Source: Cupriavidus gilardii (GTDB taxonomy: Bacteria > Pseudomonadota > Gammaproteobacteria > Burkholderiales > Burkholderiaceae). From it: a stretch of 64,000 nucleotides of DNA. A program made the translations under genes and the position numbers. Every line of letters begins with the position of its first letter. Positions within the stretch are counted from its first letter, which is position 1. The DNA lies in NCBI RefSeq assembly GCF_008801915.1, contig NZ_VZOV01000017.1, positions 1 to 64,000 of the forward strand. The letters run 5' to 3'. The notes under the pieces are model-generated. The model made no database searches, was not told the DNA's origin, and worked only from the letters and a program-made list of their open reading frames with translations. Positions 36,370 through 45,023 of this stretch are shown here, in pieces.

Positions 36370-38178
36370 TCATCGAAACGCGGCGCCTTGCAGCTGCTCG
36401 GCCACCGGACCCAGCGCGAGCGCCGGCACATAGGTCAGCGCACCGACGAGCAGCACCGTGCCGGCCAGCAGCACCACGAACAGCGGCCCGTGCGTGGGCA
36501 TGGTGCCGGCGCTGGCCGGCACGCGCTTCTTTGCCGCAAGGGTGCCGGCCATCGCGAGGACCGGGATGATCACCCAGAAGCGGCCGAACCACATCGCCGC
36601 CGCCAGCAGCGTGTTGTAGAACGGCGTGTTGGCCGACAGCCCGGCGAATGCGCTGCCGTTGTTGTTGGCGGCCGAGGACAGCGCGTAGAGGATCTCGGAG
36701 AACCCGTGCGCGCCGGGGTTCAGCGCGCCGGCGCGGCCGGCGTCGGCCATCACCGCCACCGCGGTGCCCAGCAGCACCAGCAGCGGCGTGACGAGAATGA
36801 CCACGGCCGCCATCTTGATCTCGCAGGCCTCGATCTTCTTGCCCAGGTATTCGGGCGTGCGGCCGATCATCAGTCCGGCGATGAACACCGCCAGCACCGC
36901 ATAGACCAGCATGCCGTACAGGCCCGAGCCGACGCCGCCGAACACGACCTCGCCCAGCTGCATCAGCAGCATCGGCACCAGCCCGCCGATCGCGGTGAAC
37001 GAATCGTGCATCGCATTGACCGCGCCGCACGATGCCGCGGTGGTGATGGTGGCGAACAGCGCCGATGCCGCCAGCCCGAAGCGCGTTTCCTTGCCTTCCA
37101 TATTGCCGCCGTCCTGCCAGGCCGAGGCGAGGCTGTCCACCGGCAATCCCGCCAGCGCCGGATTGGCCTGGTGCTCGGCCAGCGCCGCGACGCACGCCAT
37201 CGCGACGAAGATCGCCGTCATCGAGGCGAGCACCGCCAGACCCTGGCGGCGGTCGCCGACCATCTCGCCGAAGGTGAAGCACAGCGCGGCGGAAATCAGG
37301 AAGATCGCCAGCATCTCGATCAGGTTGGCCAGCGCGGTCGGGTTCTCGAACGGATGGGCCGAGTTGGCGTTGAAAAAGCCGCCGCCGTTGGTGCCCAGCA
37401 TCTTGATCGCTTCCTGCGACGCGACGGGGCCCATCGCCAGCGTCTGCTGTTCCGTACGGACCGGCTCGACGATGGGCTGGCCCTGGGCATCCCGCAGCGG
37501 CTGCCCGGTGGCATCGATCTTCGGCACCGTGTATTCGACCGTCGATGCCATCGACACCTGCTTGTAGGCATCGAAGTTCTGGATCACGCCCTGGCTGACC
37601 AGGGCCAGCGCGATGGCGGTCGCGATCGGCACCAGCACGTACAGCGTGGTACGGGTCATGTCGACCCAGAAATTGCCGATGGTCGCCGCGCTCTGCCGCG
37701 CGAAGCCGCGGATCAGCGCAAACACCACGGCGATGCCGGTGGCCGCGGACACGAAGTTCTGCACGGCCAGGCCCAGCATCTGCGTCAGATAGGTCATCGT
37801 CGATTCGCCAGCATAGCCCTGCCAGTTGGTGTTCGCGACGAAGCTGATCGCCGTGTTGAACGCGGAATCGGGCGACACCGGGCCGAAGCCCTGCGGATTG
37901 AGCGGCAGCATGCCCTGCAAGCGCTGCAGGCCATAGACCGCCACCACACCTAGCACGTTGAACGCCAGCACGGCGATCGCATACCGTTGCCAGCCCATCT
38001 CGGCATCGGCGCGTATGCCGGCGGCGCGATAGAGCAGGCGCTCGAGCGGCCGCCCCCAGGCGGTCAACGCGTATTGGCCGTCCTCGACGGCCCGGCGCAG
38101 ATAGCGTCCAAGCAGCGGGGCGATCGCCATCAGCACGGCGAGATACAGGGCCAGCAGGCCCATGAACTGCGTGGTCAT
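36370..38178 (-). CDS. kdpA: KdpA, potassium channel-like subunit
   Basis: 602 residues, about ten membrane helices, superfamily of potassium transporters. Typical sequences are [14 protein letters not shown] (selectivity-loop region), [18 protein letters not shown], and [14 protein letters not shown]. It binds and conducts potassium in the KdpFABC pump. The ATG at 38178 shares one base with the kdpF stop codon (TGATG) and GGAGA lies nine bases upstream, so kdpF and kdpA are translationally coupled. An open frame further upstream runs through kdpF in another frame and was ignored. Confidence 0.97.
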   Translation of the reverse strand: MTTQFMGLLALYLAVLMAIAPLLGRYLRRAVEDGQYALTAWGRPLERLLYRAAGIRADAEMGWQRYAIAVLAFNVLGVVAVYGLQRLQGMLPLNPQGFGPVSPDSAFNTAISFVANTNWQGYAGESTMTYLTQMLGLAVQNFVSAATGIAVVFALIRGFARQSAATIGNFWVDMTRTTLYVLVPIATAIALALVSQGVIQNFDAYKQVSMASTVEYTVPKIDATGQPLRDAQGQPIVEPVRTEQQTLAMGPVASQEAIKMLGTNGGGFFNANSAHPFENPTALANLIEMLAIFLISAALCFTFGEMVGDRRQGLAVLASMTAIFVAMACVAALAEHQANPALAGLPVDSLASAWQDGGNMEGKETRFGLAASALFATITTAASCGAVNAMHDSFTAIGGLVPMLLMQLGEVVFGGVGSGLYGMLVYAVLAVFIAGLMIGRTPEYLGKKIEACEIKMAAVVILVTPLLVLLGTAVAVMADAGRAGALNPGAHGFSEILYALSSAANNNGSAFAGLSANTPFYNTLLAAAMWFGRFWVIIPVLAMAGTLAAKKRVPASAGTMPTHGPLFVVLLAGTVLLVGALTYVPALALGPVAEQLQGAAFR

Positions 38179-38270
38179 CAGAATTTCTCCGGGCGCAGCA
38201 GCGCGATCAGCAGATAGACGAAAAGGGCCGCGGCCAACGCCGCGGCCAGCAGATCGGTCCAGTCCATCAT
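38178..38270 (-). CDS. kdpF: KdpF small membrane subunit
   Basis: 30 residues: two starting methionines, [20 protein letters not shown] and the ending ALLRPEKF. A single membrane helix and the C-terminal LLRPEKF are diagnostic of KdpF, a small stabilising subunit of the KdpFABC complex. Its stop overlaps the kdpA start by one base and its start overlaps the stop of the small upstream frame in ATGA, so the three are coupled. It is too short for most gene finders. Confidence 0.93.
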   Translation of the reverse strand: MMDWTDLLAAALAAALFVYLLIALLRPEKF

Positions 38271-38431
38271 TGCCCCCTGCCCGGGGTGGCGCCGCGCGGC
38301 GGCGTGTCGTCCGCCGGGCCATGCTGGCCCGCATTGGCCGGTGCGCGCGGCGTCAGCGCGACGCACAGCCGCAGCAGCGCGGCGCCGAGTCCGGCGAAAC
38401 CGAACAGTACGATCAGGAAGATCCCGTCCAT
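38267..38431 (-). CDS. 54-residue membrane peptide ahead of kdpF
   Basis: 54 residues: [20 protein letters not shown] as a membrane helix, RLCVALTP, then a hydrophilic proline/glycine-rich tail. The stop codon TGA overlaps the kdpF start codon as ATGA, so translation of kdpF is probably coupled to this frame. It is the first open frame after the KdpE box and promoter region. I do not recognise the family; it could be a further small subunit of the pump or a coupling leader. The ribosome site is weak. Confidence 0.6.
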   Translation of the reverse strand: MDGIFLIVLFGFAGLGAALLRLCVALTPRAPANAGQHGPADDTPPRGATPGRGQ

Positions 38432-38500
38432 GGCAAATACCGAGAGTGATACCGGCTTGCAGATTAGGGACGGACGGCTAAAAACGGGGTAGAAAGGCGG

Positions 38501-38525
38501 CGGTGAGGCGTAAAGAAGGTATAAA
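38501..38525 (-). promoter_or_regulatory. Probable KdpE operator of the kdp operon
   Basis: On the minus strand the sequence begins TTTATACCTTCTTTACGCC and continues TCACCG. From memory, the E. coli KdpE site begins TTTATACTTTTTTTACACC, so both TTTATAC and TTTAC blocks and the C-rich end are kept. It lies 70 bases before the first kdp frame, where an activator site is expected. Confidence 0.75.
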
Positions 38526-38566
38526 GATGCGGCAAGCGGTGTCGTCAATCGATTTGCGGCATTGTT

Positions 38567-38595
38567 TTGACAGCCCGGCACATGACCTGTATAAC
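38567..38595 (+). promoter_or_regulatory. Sigma-70 promoter of the cold-shock gene
   Basis: TTGACA (38567-38572) and TATAAC (38590-38595) are separated by exactly 17 bases. The predicted start near 38602 gives a leader of about 133 bases, in line with the long leaders of cspA-type mRNAs. Confidence 0.8.
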
Positions 38596-38734
38596 GGGAA
38601 CCGCAGGATCTTCAAGCAAGCACGTCGATTACCGAGTTGGCCGCCCCCGGCTCCGCCACTTCTTCTCCATGTTTCTTCTTGATCGTCATGCCCCTCGGGA
38701 CATTCGTCCGATGGGAACAGTCCAGGAGATAGTC

Positions 38735-38938
38735 ATGGATACCGGTACCGTAAAGTGGTTTAACGATTCGAAGGGCTTCGGCTTCATTACGCCGGACGCC
38801 GGCGGCGACGATCTGTTCGCGCATTTTTCCGAAATTCAGGGCAGCGGCTTCAAGTCGCTGCAGGAAGGACAGAAGGTGCGCTTCGTGCGCGGCGTCGGCC
38901 AGAAGGGCCCGGCCGCCACGAAGATCGAAGCGATCTGA
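38735..38938 (+). CDS. Cold-shock domain protein (CspA family)
   Basis: 67 residues, one cold-shock domain. It starts [19 protein letters not shown] with the RNP1 motif KGFGFI and carries RNP2 LFAHF; aromatic residues for single-stranded RNA/DNA binding are all present. It acts as an RNA chaperone. AGGAGA (38724-38729) precedes the ATG, a near-consensus promoter and a long leader lie upstream, and a strong terminator follows, so it is a single-gene unit. Whether it is cold-induced cannot be read from the protein; the long leader suggests it. Confidence 0.95.
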   Translation: MDTGTVKWFNDSKGFGFITPDAGGDDLFAHFSEIQGSGFKSLQEGQKVRFVRGVGQKGPAATKIEAI

Positions 38939-38950
38939 CGCTAGCCACGA

Positions 38951-38977
38951 AAACCCCGCACCTGCGGGGTTTTTTAT
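38951..38977 (+). terminator. Terminator after the cold-shock gene
   Basis: AACCCCGC (38952-38959), a 4-base loop and GCGGGGTT (38964-38971) followed by a run of six T. Confidence 0.92.
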
Positions 38978-39040
38978 TGCCGGCGGTTCTTTTGCTGATT
39001 GCAGCAAGCCGGCGTCCACGTTGTTCAACAGGAGCGATGC

Positions 39041-39325
39041 ATGGACTCCCTTCCGACCGCCAGCTACAAGGGCTACGAGCTCTATCCGCTGGTCTACCGG
39101 CGCGCGCCGGTGCAGACATGGCCGCGCACCAAGCCCGAACTTGCTTTCGATGTCTCCGTGATGATCTGCATCGAGGGCCAGCCGCCCGGCAACGAGCAAT
39201 CGCGGCTGTACCGCCTGACCAGCGGATCGTGCGAGAACGTCGGCACCGCCCGGCGCGCCGCCGTCGACTACGGCCGCGCCATCATCGACGGCCTGGTTCC
39301 GACCGAAACGCTGCCTACGGCCTGA
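39041..39325 (+). CDS. Small protein of unknown function
   Basis: 94 residues, not recognised. It starts MDSLPTASYKGYELYPLVYR and has mixed alpha/beta character with no signal peptide or membrane helix; the middle VSVMICIEG looks like a beta strand and RRAAVDYGRAIIDGLV like a C-terminal helix. The ATG at 39041 is set by AGGAG (39030-39034). It lies 21 bases before another unknown small gene in the same direction and after the cold-shock gene's terminator, so the two probably form their own unit. The codon bias matches the genome, which supports a real gene. Confidence 0.7.
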   Translation: MDSLPTASYKGYELYPLVYRRAPVQTWPRTKPELAFDVSVMICIEGQPPGNEQSRLYRLTSGSCENVGTARRAAVDYGRAIIDGLVPTETLPTA

Positions 39326-39345
39326 AGCGCCAAAGCGAGGCCGCC

Positions 39346-39720
39346 ATGAGCGAAGCCGTCAGTTACCTTTGTACGTTGCCATGGGCCGGCACCAGCCTTG
39401 CCTACCATGTCAGCGTCAATTTCGCCGGTTCCGGCGAATGCGATTGCGTGCGCTTCACCAGCTTCGTCGGCGTGGGCCGGCGCTCCTTTACGATCCGCGC
39501 CGGTGCGGGCGCGGACGTGCGCACGCTGACGCGCGACGGCGAGGCGCTGTGCCGCATGGCCATCGGCCAGGCGCTGCGCGACGCGCTGCACGACAAGACG
39601 CTGGCCGGCGACCACCGGCTCGATGCGCTGGCCGCACCGTGGCAAGGCGAGCTGCGCCCGGTACGGTCGCGCGACGCGAGCCGGCCCGCCCGTTCGCGGT
39701 TGCAGTCGTTCGGCGTGTAA
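39346..39720 (+). CDS. Small protein of unknown function
   Basis: 124 residues, not recognised. The N-terminal 60 residues look like a beta-rich fold (YLCTLPWAGTSLAYHVSVNF, FVGVGRRSFTIRAGAG) with a CDC motif (GECDCVRF) that could bind metal; the rest is a helix (EALCRMAIGQALRDAL) and a basic, arginine/serine-rich tail. GCGAGG lies close before the ATG. It is 21 bases after the preceding small gene and converges with the TerC-like gene (66 bases). No function can be given. Confidence 0.68.
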   Translation: MSEAVSYLCTLPWAGTSLAYHVSVNFAGSGECDCVRFTSFVGVGRRSFTIRAGAGADVRTLTRDGEALCRMAIGQALRDALHDKTLAGDHRLDALAAPWQGELRPVRSRDASRPARSRLQSFGV

Positions 39721-39786
39721 GGGCGCGCGCATCGGTTTCCGCGTACGAACGGCCCCGCGTATCAGCACCCGCACCGTCGATTCCCT

Positions 39787-41370
39787 TCAGCGCTCCCGCT
39801 GCTCGGCGTCGGCGCCCGCCTGCACCGATTCGGCGCCCGGGCGCACCACTTCGATACGATCGATCCGCCGTTCGGTCGCCTCGACCACCGTGAAGCGATA
39901 GCCGTCCAGATCGATCGCGCTGCCCACCGGCGGCACGATGCCGAAGCGGTCCAGCAGCAGGCCGCCCAGCGACGCATAGCGGCCCTGCGATTGCGTCCAC
40001 GACTCGCCCAGTTCCAGCACATGGGCGACCGCATGCAGATCGGCACTGCCGTCGATCAGCCAGCGCCCCTCTCCCGCCGCCGCGATGGTCGGATGCTCGT
40101 CCTCGTCGGGGAACTCTCCGGCGATCGCCTCGAGCACGTCGACCGGCGTGACGACCCCCAGCACCGCGCCGTATTCGTCGGTCACCAGCACCAGCTGGCC
40201 GCGCGACGCGCGCAGCGTCTCCATCAGCGGCAGGATGCGGATCGATTCCGGCACCACGATCGGCGGCCGCAGGCTGGCCTCGTCGATGCGGCCGTGCTCG
40301 GCCAGTGTGCCGATCAGGTCCTTGCCGCGCGCGACGCCGAGGATCTCGTCCAGCTGCCCGCGGCAGACCGGAAAGAAGCTGTGCGGCGTGGCGAGGATCT
40401 GCTGGCGCAGCGTGTCGGCATCCTGCTCGATATCGATCCACGACAGCTCCGAGCGCGGCGTCATGATCGAGCGGACCGAGCGTTCGGCCAGCGACAGCAC
40501 GCCGCTGACCATGCTGCGCTCTTCCGGTGCAAAGGCCGTGGGCGCGGCCGTGTCCCGCCTGACCGGCTCGCCGGCCTCCCCTTCGGCCGCGCGGCGCGCG
40601 CCAAGCAGGCGCAGCACCGCATCGGCGGTGCGCTGGCGCATCGGCCTGCGCGCCTCGTAGCGCAGCAGATTGCGGCGCGCCAGCTGGTTCAGCGCCTCGA
40701 TGCCGACCGAGAAGCCGATCGCCGCGTACAGATAGCCCTTGGGGATGTGGAAACCGAAGCCATCGGCGACCAGGCTCAGGCCGATCATCAGCAGGAAGCT
40801 CAGGCACAGCACCACCACGGTAGGGTGGGCATTGACGAAGCGCGTCAGCGGCTTGGACGCGAACAGCATCACCGCGATCGCGATCACCACCGCGACCATC
40901 ATCACGCTCAGATGGTCGACCATGCCGACCGCGGTGATCACCGAATCCAGCGAGAACACCGCATCGAGAATGACGATCTGCGTGACCACCAGCCAGAAGC
41001 CCGCATAGGCGGGCTTCTCGACCTCCTGCTCGGGCTTGCCCTCGATCCGCTCGTGCAGCTCCAGCGTGGCCTTGACCAGCAGGAAGATGCCCCCGGCCAG
41101 CAGGATCAGGTCGCGGCCCGAAAATTCCAGCGGACCGAGCGCGAACAGGGGCCGTGTCAGCGTGACCAGCCACGACATCACCGACAGCAGACCCAGCCGC
41201 ATGAACAGCGCCAGCGACAGGCCGATGATGCGCGCCTTGTCGCGCTGCTCCGGCGGCAGCTTGTCGGCCAGGATCGCGATGAACACCAGGTTGTCGATGC
41301 CGAGCACGATCTCGAGCACCACCAGCGTCGCCAGGCCAATCCAGATCGTGGGGTCAGTCAGCCATTCCAT
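39787..41370 (-). CDS. TerC-family membrane protein with CBS and CorC domains
   Basis: 527 residues. The first 240 are a TerC membrane domain of about seven helices with the acidic intramembrane motifs [13 protein letters not shown] and FSLDSVITA; TerC proteins are linked to tellurite resistance and manganese export. Then come two CBS domains (about 300-430; [27 protein letters not shown]) and a C-terminal CorC/HlyC transporter-associated domain (about 440-515; [20 protein letters not shown]). E. coli YoaE and YegH share this layout. The ATG at 41370 gives the usual N-terminus ([10 protein letters not shown]); 13 extra residues upstream are possible. Probably a metal-ion exporter or regulator. 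Confidence 0.9.
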   Translation of the reverse strand: MEWLTDPTIWIGLATLVVLEIVLGIDNLVFIAILADKLPPEQRDKARIIGLSLALFMRLGLLSVMSWLVTLTRPLFALGPLEFSGRDLILLAGGIFLLVKATLELHERIEGKPEQEVEKPAYAGFWLVVTQIVILDAVFSLDSVITAVGMVDHLSVMMVAVVIAIAVMLFASKPLTRFVNAHPTVVVLCLSFLLMIGLSLVADGFGFHIPKGYLYAAIGFSVGIEALNQLARRNLLRYEARRPMRQRTADAVLRLLGARRAAEGEAGEPVRRDTAAPTAFAPEERSMVSGVLSLAERSVRSIMTPRSELSWIDIEQDADTLRQQILATPHSFFPVCRGQLDEILGVARGKDLIGTLAEHGRIDEASLRPPIVVPESIRILPLMETLRASRGQLVLVTDEYGAVLGVVTPVDVLEAIAGEFPDEDEHPTIAAAGEGRWLIDGSADLHAVAHVLELGESWTQSQGRYASLGGLLLDRFGIVPPVGSAIDLDGYRFTVVEATERRIDRIEVVRPGAESVQAGADAEQRER

Positions 41371-41512
41371 GTGGGCATCGTCGCGTCGGGCAAGGGGGAT
41401 GCTGCGCACGGAATGGGAATGGCCGCGGCAGCCGGGTACGCCACAGTGTAGGGCTTGGGCCGGCTACCGCGTCAATAGGAGGGAGGATGACAAGACCGCA
41501 GCGCGCCTTCGG

Positions 41513-42853
41513 TCAGGCGGCGGCGCGCGCCGGTGCCCTGCCCGCCGGACGTGCCAGACCGAGATGGGCGCGCAGCGTCGCGCCCGCGTACTCGGTCCGG
41601 AAGATGCCGCGCCGCTGCAGGATCGGCACCACGCCGTCGACGAAGTCCTGCAGGCCGTCCGGCAGCGCATCGGGCATCAGGTTGAAGCCGTCGGCCGCGC
41701 CGTGGCGGAACCAGTGCTCGATGTCGTCGGCGATCTGCTCTGGCGTGCCGACGATCACGCGGTGGCCGCCGCCGCCAGCGAGCTCGCGAATCAGCGCGCG
41801 CACCGTCAGGTTCTGCCGTCTCGCCGCCGCCAGCGTCGCGCGGAAGAAGGTGTGGTTGCCATTGGCCGGCACGGCCAGATCGTCGGGCAACGGCGCATCG
41901 AGCTCGAGCCGCTCGACCTCGATGCCAAGCGTGCCGGCAAGACGGTTCAGGCTGTAGTCCCACGGAATCAGATCGACCAGCGCGTCGCGCCGCTGCCGTG
42001 CTTCGGCCTCGGTGGCGCCGATGATGGTGGTCAGGCCCGGCAGCACCTTGACCGCATCCGCACCGCGCCCCAGCGCTTCGGCGCGCGCATTGATGGCGCG
42101 CTTGTAGGCCAGCGCCTCGTCGAACGACTGCGCGGCCGAGAACACGGCCTCGGCATGGCGCGCCGCCAGCTCGCGGCCATCGTCGGAGCCGCCGGCCTGG
42201 AACAGCACCGGATGGCCCTGCGGCGGCCGCGGCAGGTTCAACGGCCCGTGCACGTCGAAGAACGCGCCATGATGGGCAACCGGCTGCAGCTTCGCAGTAT
42301 CGACGAAGCGGCCACGAGTCTTGTCGCCGATGAAGGCGTCGTCCTCCCAGCTGTCCCACAACGCCTTGACCAGCGTCGTGAATTCGTCCGCGCGCGCATA
42401 GCGCTGGCCGTGATCGGGCGGGGCGGCTCGGCCGAAATTGCGCGCCGAGCCCGCATCGGCGGTCGTCACCACATTCCATCCGGCCCGCCCGCCGCTGACA
42501 TGGTCGAGCGTCGCAAAACGCCGCGCGACGTTGTAGGGCTCGTTGTAGCTGGTCGATACGGTGGCCACCAGCCCGATATGCGTGGTCGCGGCGGCGACGC
42601 AGGCCAGCAGCAGCGTCGGCTCCAGCGCGGTGATCGGACGGAAATGGATCTGGTCGGCGATCGACGCGTTGTCGGCAAGGAAGATCGCATCGAACTTTGC
42701 GGCCTCCGCGATGCGCGCCACGCGCACGTAGTGCTGCACGTCGACGAAGGCGCGCGGATCGCTGGCGGGCAGGCGCCATGCCGAGGGCACGAAGCCGGAA
42801 TGCAAGGCATTGATGTTCAGGTGCAGCTGGCGCGGCGGTGTGGCCGATGTCAT
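41513..42853 (-). CDS. Flavin-dependent monooxygenase, NtaA/SnaA/DszA family
   Basis: 446 residues, a bacterial luciferase-like TIM barrel of the two-component type. Typical stretches are RIAEAAKFDAIFLADNASI, TYNEPYN-like STSYNEPYNVARRFATLDH, SGGRAGWNVVTT and VLFQAGGSDDGRELAARHAE. The family uses FMNH2 from a separate reductase to open or desulfurise nitrilotriacetate, dibenzothiophene sulfone, dimethylsulfide and similar compounds. The ATG at 42853 follows GGAGA. It lies 29 bases after a DszC/SfnB-like gene, so the two act together, most likely in scavenging organic sulfur. No flavin reductase gene is nearby. Confidence 0.9.
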   Translation of the reverse strand: MTSATPPRQLHLNINALHSGFVPSAWRLPASDPRAFVDVQHYVRVARIAEAAKFDAIFLADNASIADQIHFRPITALEPTLLLACVAAATTHIGLVATVSTSYNEPYNVARRFATLDHVSGGRAGWNVVTTADAGSARNFGRAAPPDHGQRYARADEFTTLVKALWDSWEDDAFIGDKTRGRFVDTAKLQPVAHHGAFFDVHGPLNLPRPPQGHPVLFQAGGSDDGRELAARHAEAVFSAAQSFDEALAYKRAINARAEALGRGADAVKVLPGLTTIIGATEAEARQRRDALVDLIPWDYSLNRLAGTLGIEVERLELDAPLPDDLAVPANGNHTFFRATLAAARRQNLTVRALIRELAGGGGHRVIVGTPEQIADDIEHWFRHGAADGFNLMPDALPDGLQDFVDGVVPILQRRGIFRTEYAGATLRAHLGLARPAGRAPARAAA

Positions 42854-42882
42854 CGCGAGTCTCCGCAGATTCGGAACAGGGC

Positions 42883-44100
42883 TCAGAACACCCGACCTTC
42901 GGTCAGGTGGGTGGTCTCGCCGTTCAGGTAGTAGGCGCCAACCACGCGCGCCTTGTGCAGCAGCGGGTTGTGGCTGAAGATCGTGCGCAGGTTGCGCCAG
43001 TGGCGGTCGAAGTTGTAGCGCTTCGCCGTAAACGACGCCCCGCCCGCCTCGAACATCCGCTCGCCCACGTGCAGCGCCAGCTTGCTGACCACCAGCTGTG
43101 TCTGCGCCGTGGCCAGCGCGCCCTGCAGCACCAGCGCCTCGGCATCGTCGGCGCCAGCCAGCAGCGCGTCGGCCGAGCGGTCCAGCACGCGCGCGTTGTC
43201 CCGGACCAGCGCATCGATCGCGTGGCTGTGCGCGGCCAGATCGCCGATCACCTGCTGGATGAAGTGGTCCTCGCGCGCGGATGGCGCCGGACTGTGCAGC
43301 GCGGGACGGCCATGGTCCTGCACGTAGCGCCGCGCATCGGCCCACGCGTTGCGCACGATGCCGGCCGCCACGGCGACCAGATGCAGCTGGCGCAGCGCGC
43401 CGCAATGGCGGCCGACCAGCGTGCTGTTGCCGCGCCGGGTCACCTCGTCGGCCAGTACCTGCACGTCGTCGAGCACCAGGCTGCCGCTGGCGGTCATGCG
43501 CTGTCCCATGCCGTCCCAATCGTCGACCACGCTGATGCCCGGACGATCGGTCGGGATCACGACCGAGGCATCAGCGCCATCGGCGTCCTTGACGTTGATG
43601 CGTGCGTAGTCGGCGAAGGCGGTGCCGGTCGAGTAGTACTTGCGGCCCGACAGCCGGTAATGATCGCCGTCCCGGCGCAGCGCCGTGGTGATCTCGCCGG
43701 GCCGGGCGGTGCCGACCTCGGTCGATGCCCCGCCGAAGATGGCGCCGCCGACGATGCGCTGCACCTGCAGGTCGTTGAACGCCGAGCGCGGCGACAGCCG
43801 CAGCGACTCGGTCTGATCGAAATGGATGCGCAGCGCATGCGCGACGTTGGACTCTTGCGCCGCAATGGTGGCGATCACCTCGAGCAGATCGGCCAGCGAG
43901 CCGCCCAGCCCGTCCCGCTCCGCCGGAATCCGCAACAGCCCCAGGCCGGACTGCCGGAACAGCGCAAAGCCCTCATAGGGCAGCAGACGCCGCGCCTCGC
44001 GCGCGGCCGCATCGGTACCGATCTTCTGCGCCAGCTCGGGCAGCGACTCCAGCGCGGCCCGCAGGGCGCGGCGCGCGTCGAAGTCCAACGGGGCATTCAT
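42883..44100 (-). CDS. DszC/SfnB-like acyl-CoA-dehydrogenase-fold oxidase
   Basis: 405 residues of the acyl-CoA dehydrogenase fold. Seen: GLGLLRIPAERDGLGGSLAD, IFGGASTEVGTARPG, RLSGRKYYSTGTAFADYA, and near the end FEAGGASFTAKRYNFDRHWR with RNLRTIFSHNPLLHKARVVG, which is typical of the DszC/SfnB sulfur-monooxygenase branch rather than true fatty-acyl dehydrogenases (no catalytic glutamate pattern recognised). AGGAGG precedes the ATG. It is the first gene of a pair with the DszA-like monooxygenase. A perfect 14-bp palindrome lies 75 bases upstream. Confidence 0.87.
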   Translation of the reverse strand: MNAPLDFDARRALRAALESLPELAQKIGTDAAAREARRLLPYEGFALFRQSGLGLLRIPAERDGLGGSLADLLEVIATIAAQESNVAHALRIHFDQTESLRLSPRSAFNDLQVQRIVGGAIFGGASTEVGTARPGEITTALRRDGDHYRLSGRKYYSTGTAFADYARINVKDADGADASVVIPTDRPGISVVDDWDGMGQRMTASGSLVLDDVQVLADEVTRRGNSTLVGRHCGALRQLHLVAVAAGIVRNAWADARRYVQDHGRPALHSPAPSAREDHFIQQVIGDLAAHSHAIDALVRDNARVLDRSADALLAGADDAEALVLQGALATAQTQLVVSKLALHVGERMFEAGGASFTAKRYNFDRHWRNLRTIFSHNPLLHKARVVGAYYLNGETTHLTEGRVF

Positions 44101-44174
44101 TGGCGGGTCCTCCTGGCCGGGTCAACAGGCTACGAGGATAGGGACGCTGCTCCTGAAGCGGAACGAAGGAAAGG

Positions 44175-44188
44175 GGATATCGATATCC
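44175..44188. promoter_or_regulatory. Perfect palindrome GGATATCGATATCC
   Basis: A perfect 14-bp palindrome in the 217-base gap upstream of the DszC-like gene, centred about 80 bases before its start. A dimeric regulator site is the natural reading; no binding protein can be named. Confidence 0.45.
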
Positions 44189-44251
44189 GCGCGGGTGTTC
44201 TTTGGATAGGCGCAGAGACGCAAACCCGCGCGCAACACCGGCCGCCCAAAT

Positions 44252-44276
44252 GAAAAGAGCCCGCGTGAAGCGGGCT
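44252..44276 (-). terminator. Terminator after ssb
   Basis: Reading the minus strand, AGCCCGC (44276-44270), a 5-base loop, GCGGGCT (44264-44258) and then CTTTTCA. It lies 42 bases past the ssb stop. Confidence 0.8.
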
Positions 44277-44317
44277 CGATCGGCTGCCGGTGAGGCAGTG
44301 AAGCGGGGAGGCGAAAC

Positions 44318-44836
44318 TCAGAACGGAATATCGTCGTCCATATCTTCGAAGCCGTTCGACGGCGACTGCTGCGGCCGGCGCGCGCCGCCGCCCTGGCCGC
44401 CACCGCCACCGCCTTGGGCGCCGCGGCCACCGCCACCATAGCCGCCGCCCGACGATTCGCGGGCGTAGCCGCCGCCTTCGTCGCCGCCGCCGCCACCGCC
44501 CTGGCGCGAGCCCAGCATCTGCATTTGTTCAGCGACGATTTCCGTGCTGTACTTGTCCTGGCCCGACTGGTCCTGCCACTTGCGGGTACGGATGCGGCCT
44601 TCGATATAGACCTGGGAGCCCTTGCGCAGGTACTGGCCGGCGATCTCGGCGAGCTTGCCGAAGAAGGCCACGCGGTGCCATTCGGTCAGCTCCTTCATGT
44701 CGCCGCTCTGCTTGTCCTTGTAGCGGTCGGTGGTGGCCAGCCGGATATTGGTCACGGCATCGCCACTGGGCATATAGCGCGTTTCGGGGTCCGCGCCGAG
44801 ATTGCCGACGAGGATGACTTTGTTGACGGATGCCAT
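44318..44836 (-). CDS. ssb: Single-stranded DNA-binding protein
   Basis: 172 residues. The OB-fold covers about 1-110 ([60 protein letters not shown]); a glycine-rich linker of about 45 residues follows, and the C-terminus is the acidic tip DDDIPF that recruits repair and replication partners. It coats single-stranded DNA as a tetramer. GGAGA lies seven bases before the ATG. The order ssb - MFS transporter - divergent uvrA is a common arrangement in Burkholderiales. Confidence 0.98.
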   Translation of the reverse strand: MASVNKVILVGNLGADPETRYMPSGDAVTNIRLATTDRYKDKQSGDMKELTEWHRVAFFGKLAEIAGQYLRKGSQVYIEGRIRTRKWQDQSGQDKYSTEIVAEQMQMLGSRQGGGGGGDEGGGYARESSGGGYGGGGRGAQGGGGGGQGGGARRPQQSPSNGFEDMDDDIPF

Positions 44837-45023
44837 GAGGTGTTCTCCGAGAACCGCGCCCCGATGGGCGGCGCGGCAATGTGCTGACTGGTTTGACTCT
44901 TTTTTCGACTGATTCGCGCCGGGCGCGCCGATGGTAGTGCGGCCCGGCGCCGCAAAGCGTGTCCGCGTGATGCGGCCGTCGCCGTGGATCGCCGCGGTTA
45001 CGTCGTGCCCGGCAGGCCGCCGC

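Larger units (their letters stand above)
38432..38734. other. Divergent kdp/csp regulatory region
   Basis: 303 bases without a gene between the small kdp frame (minus) and the cold-shock gene (plus). It holds the KdpE box for the kdp operon at 38501-38525 and a near-consensus sigma-70 promoter for the cold-shock gene at 38567-38595, followed by a leader of about 130 bases. Confidence 0.8.
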
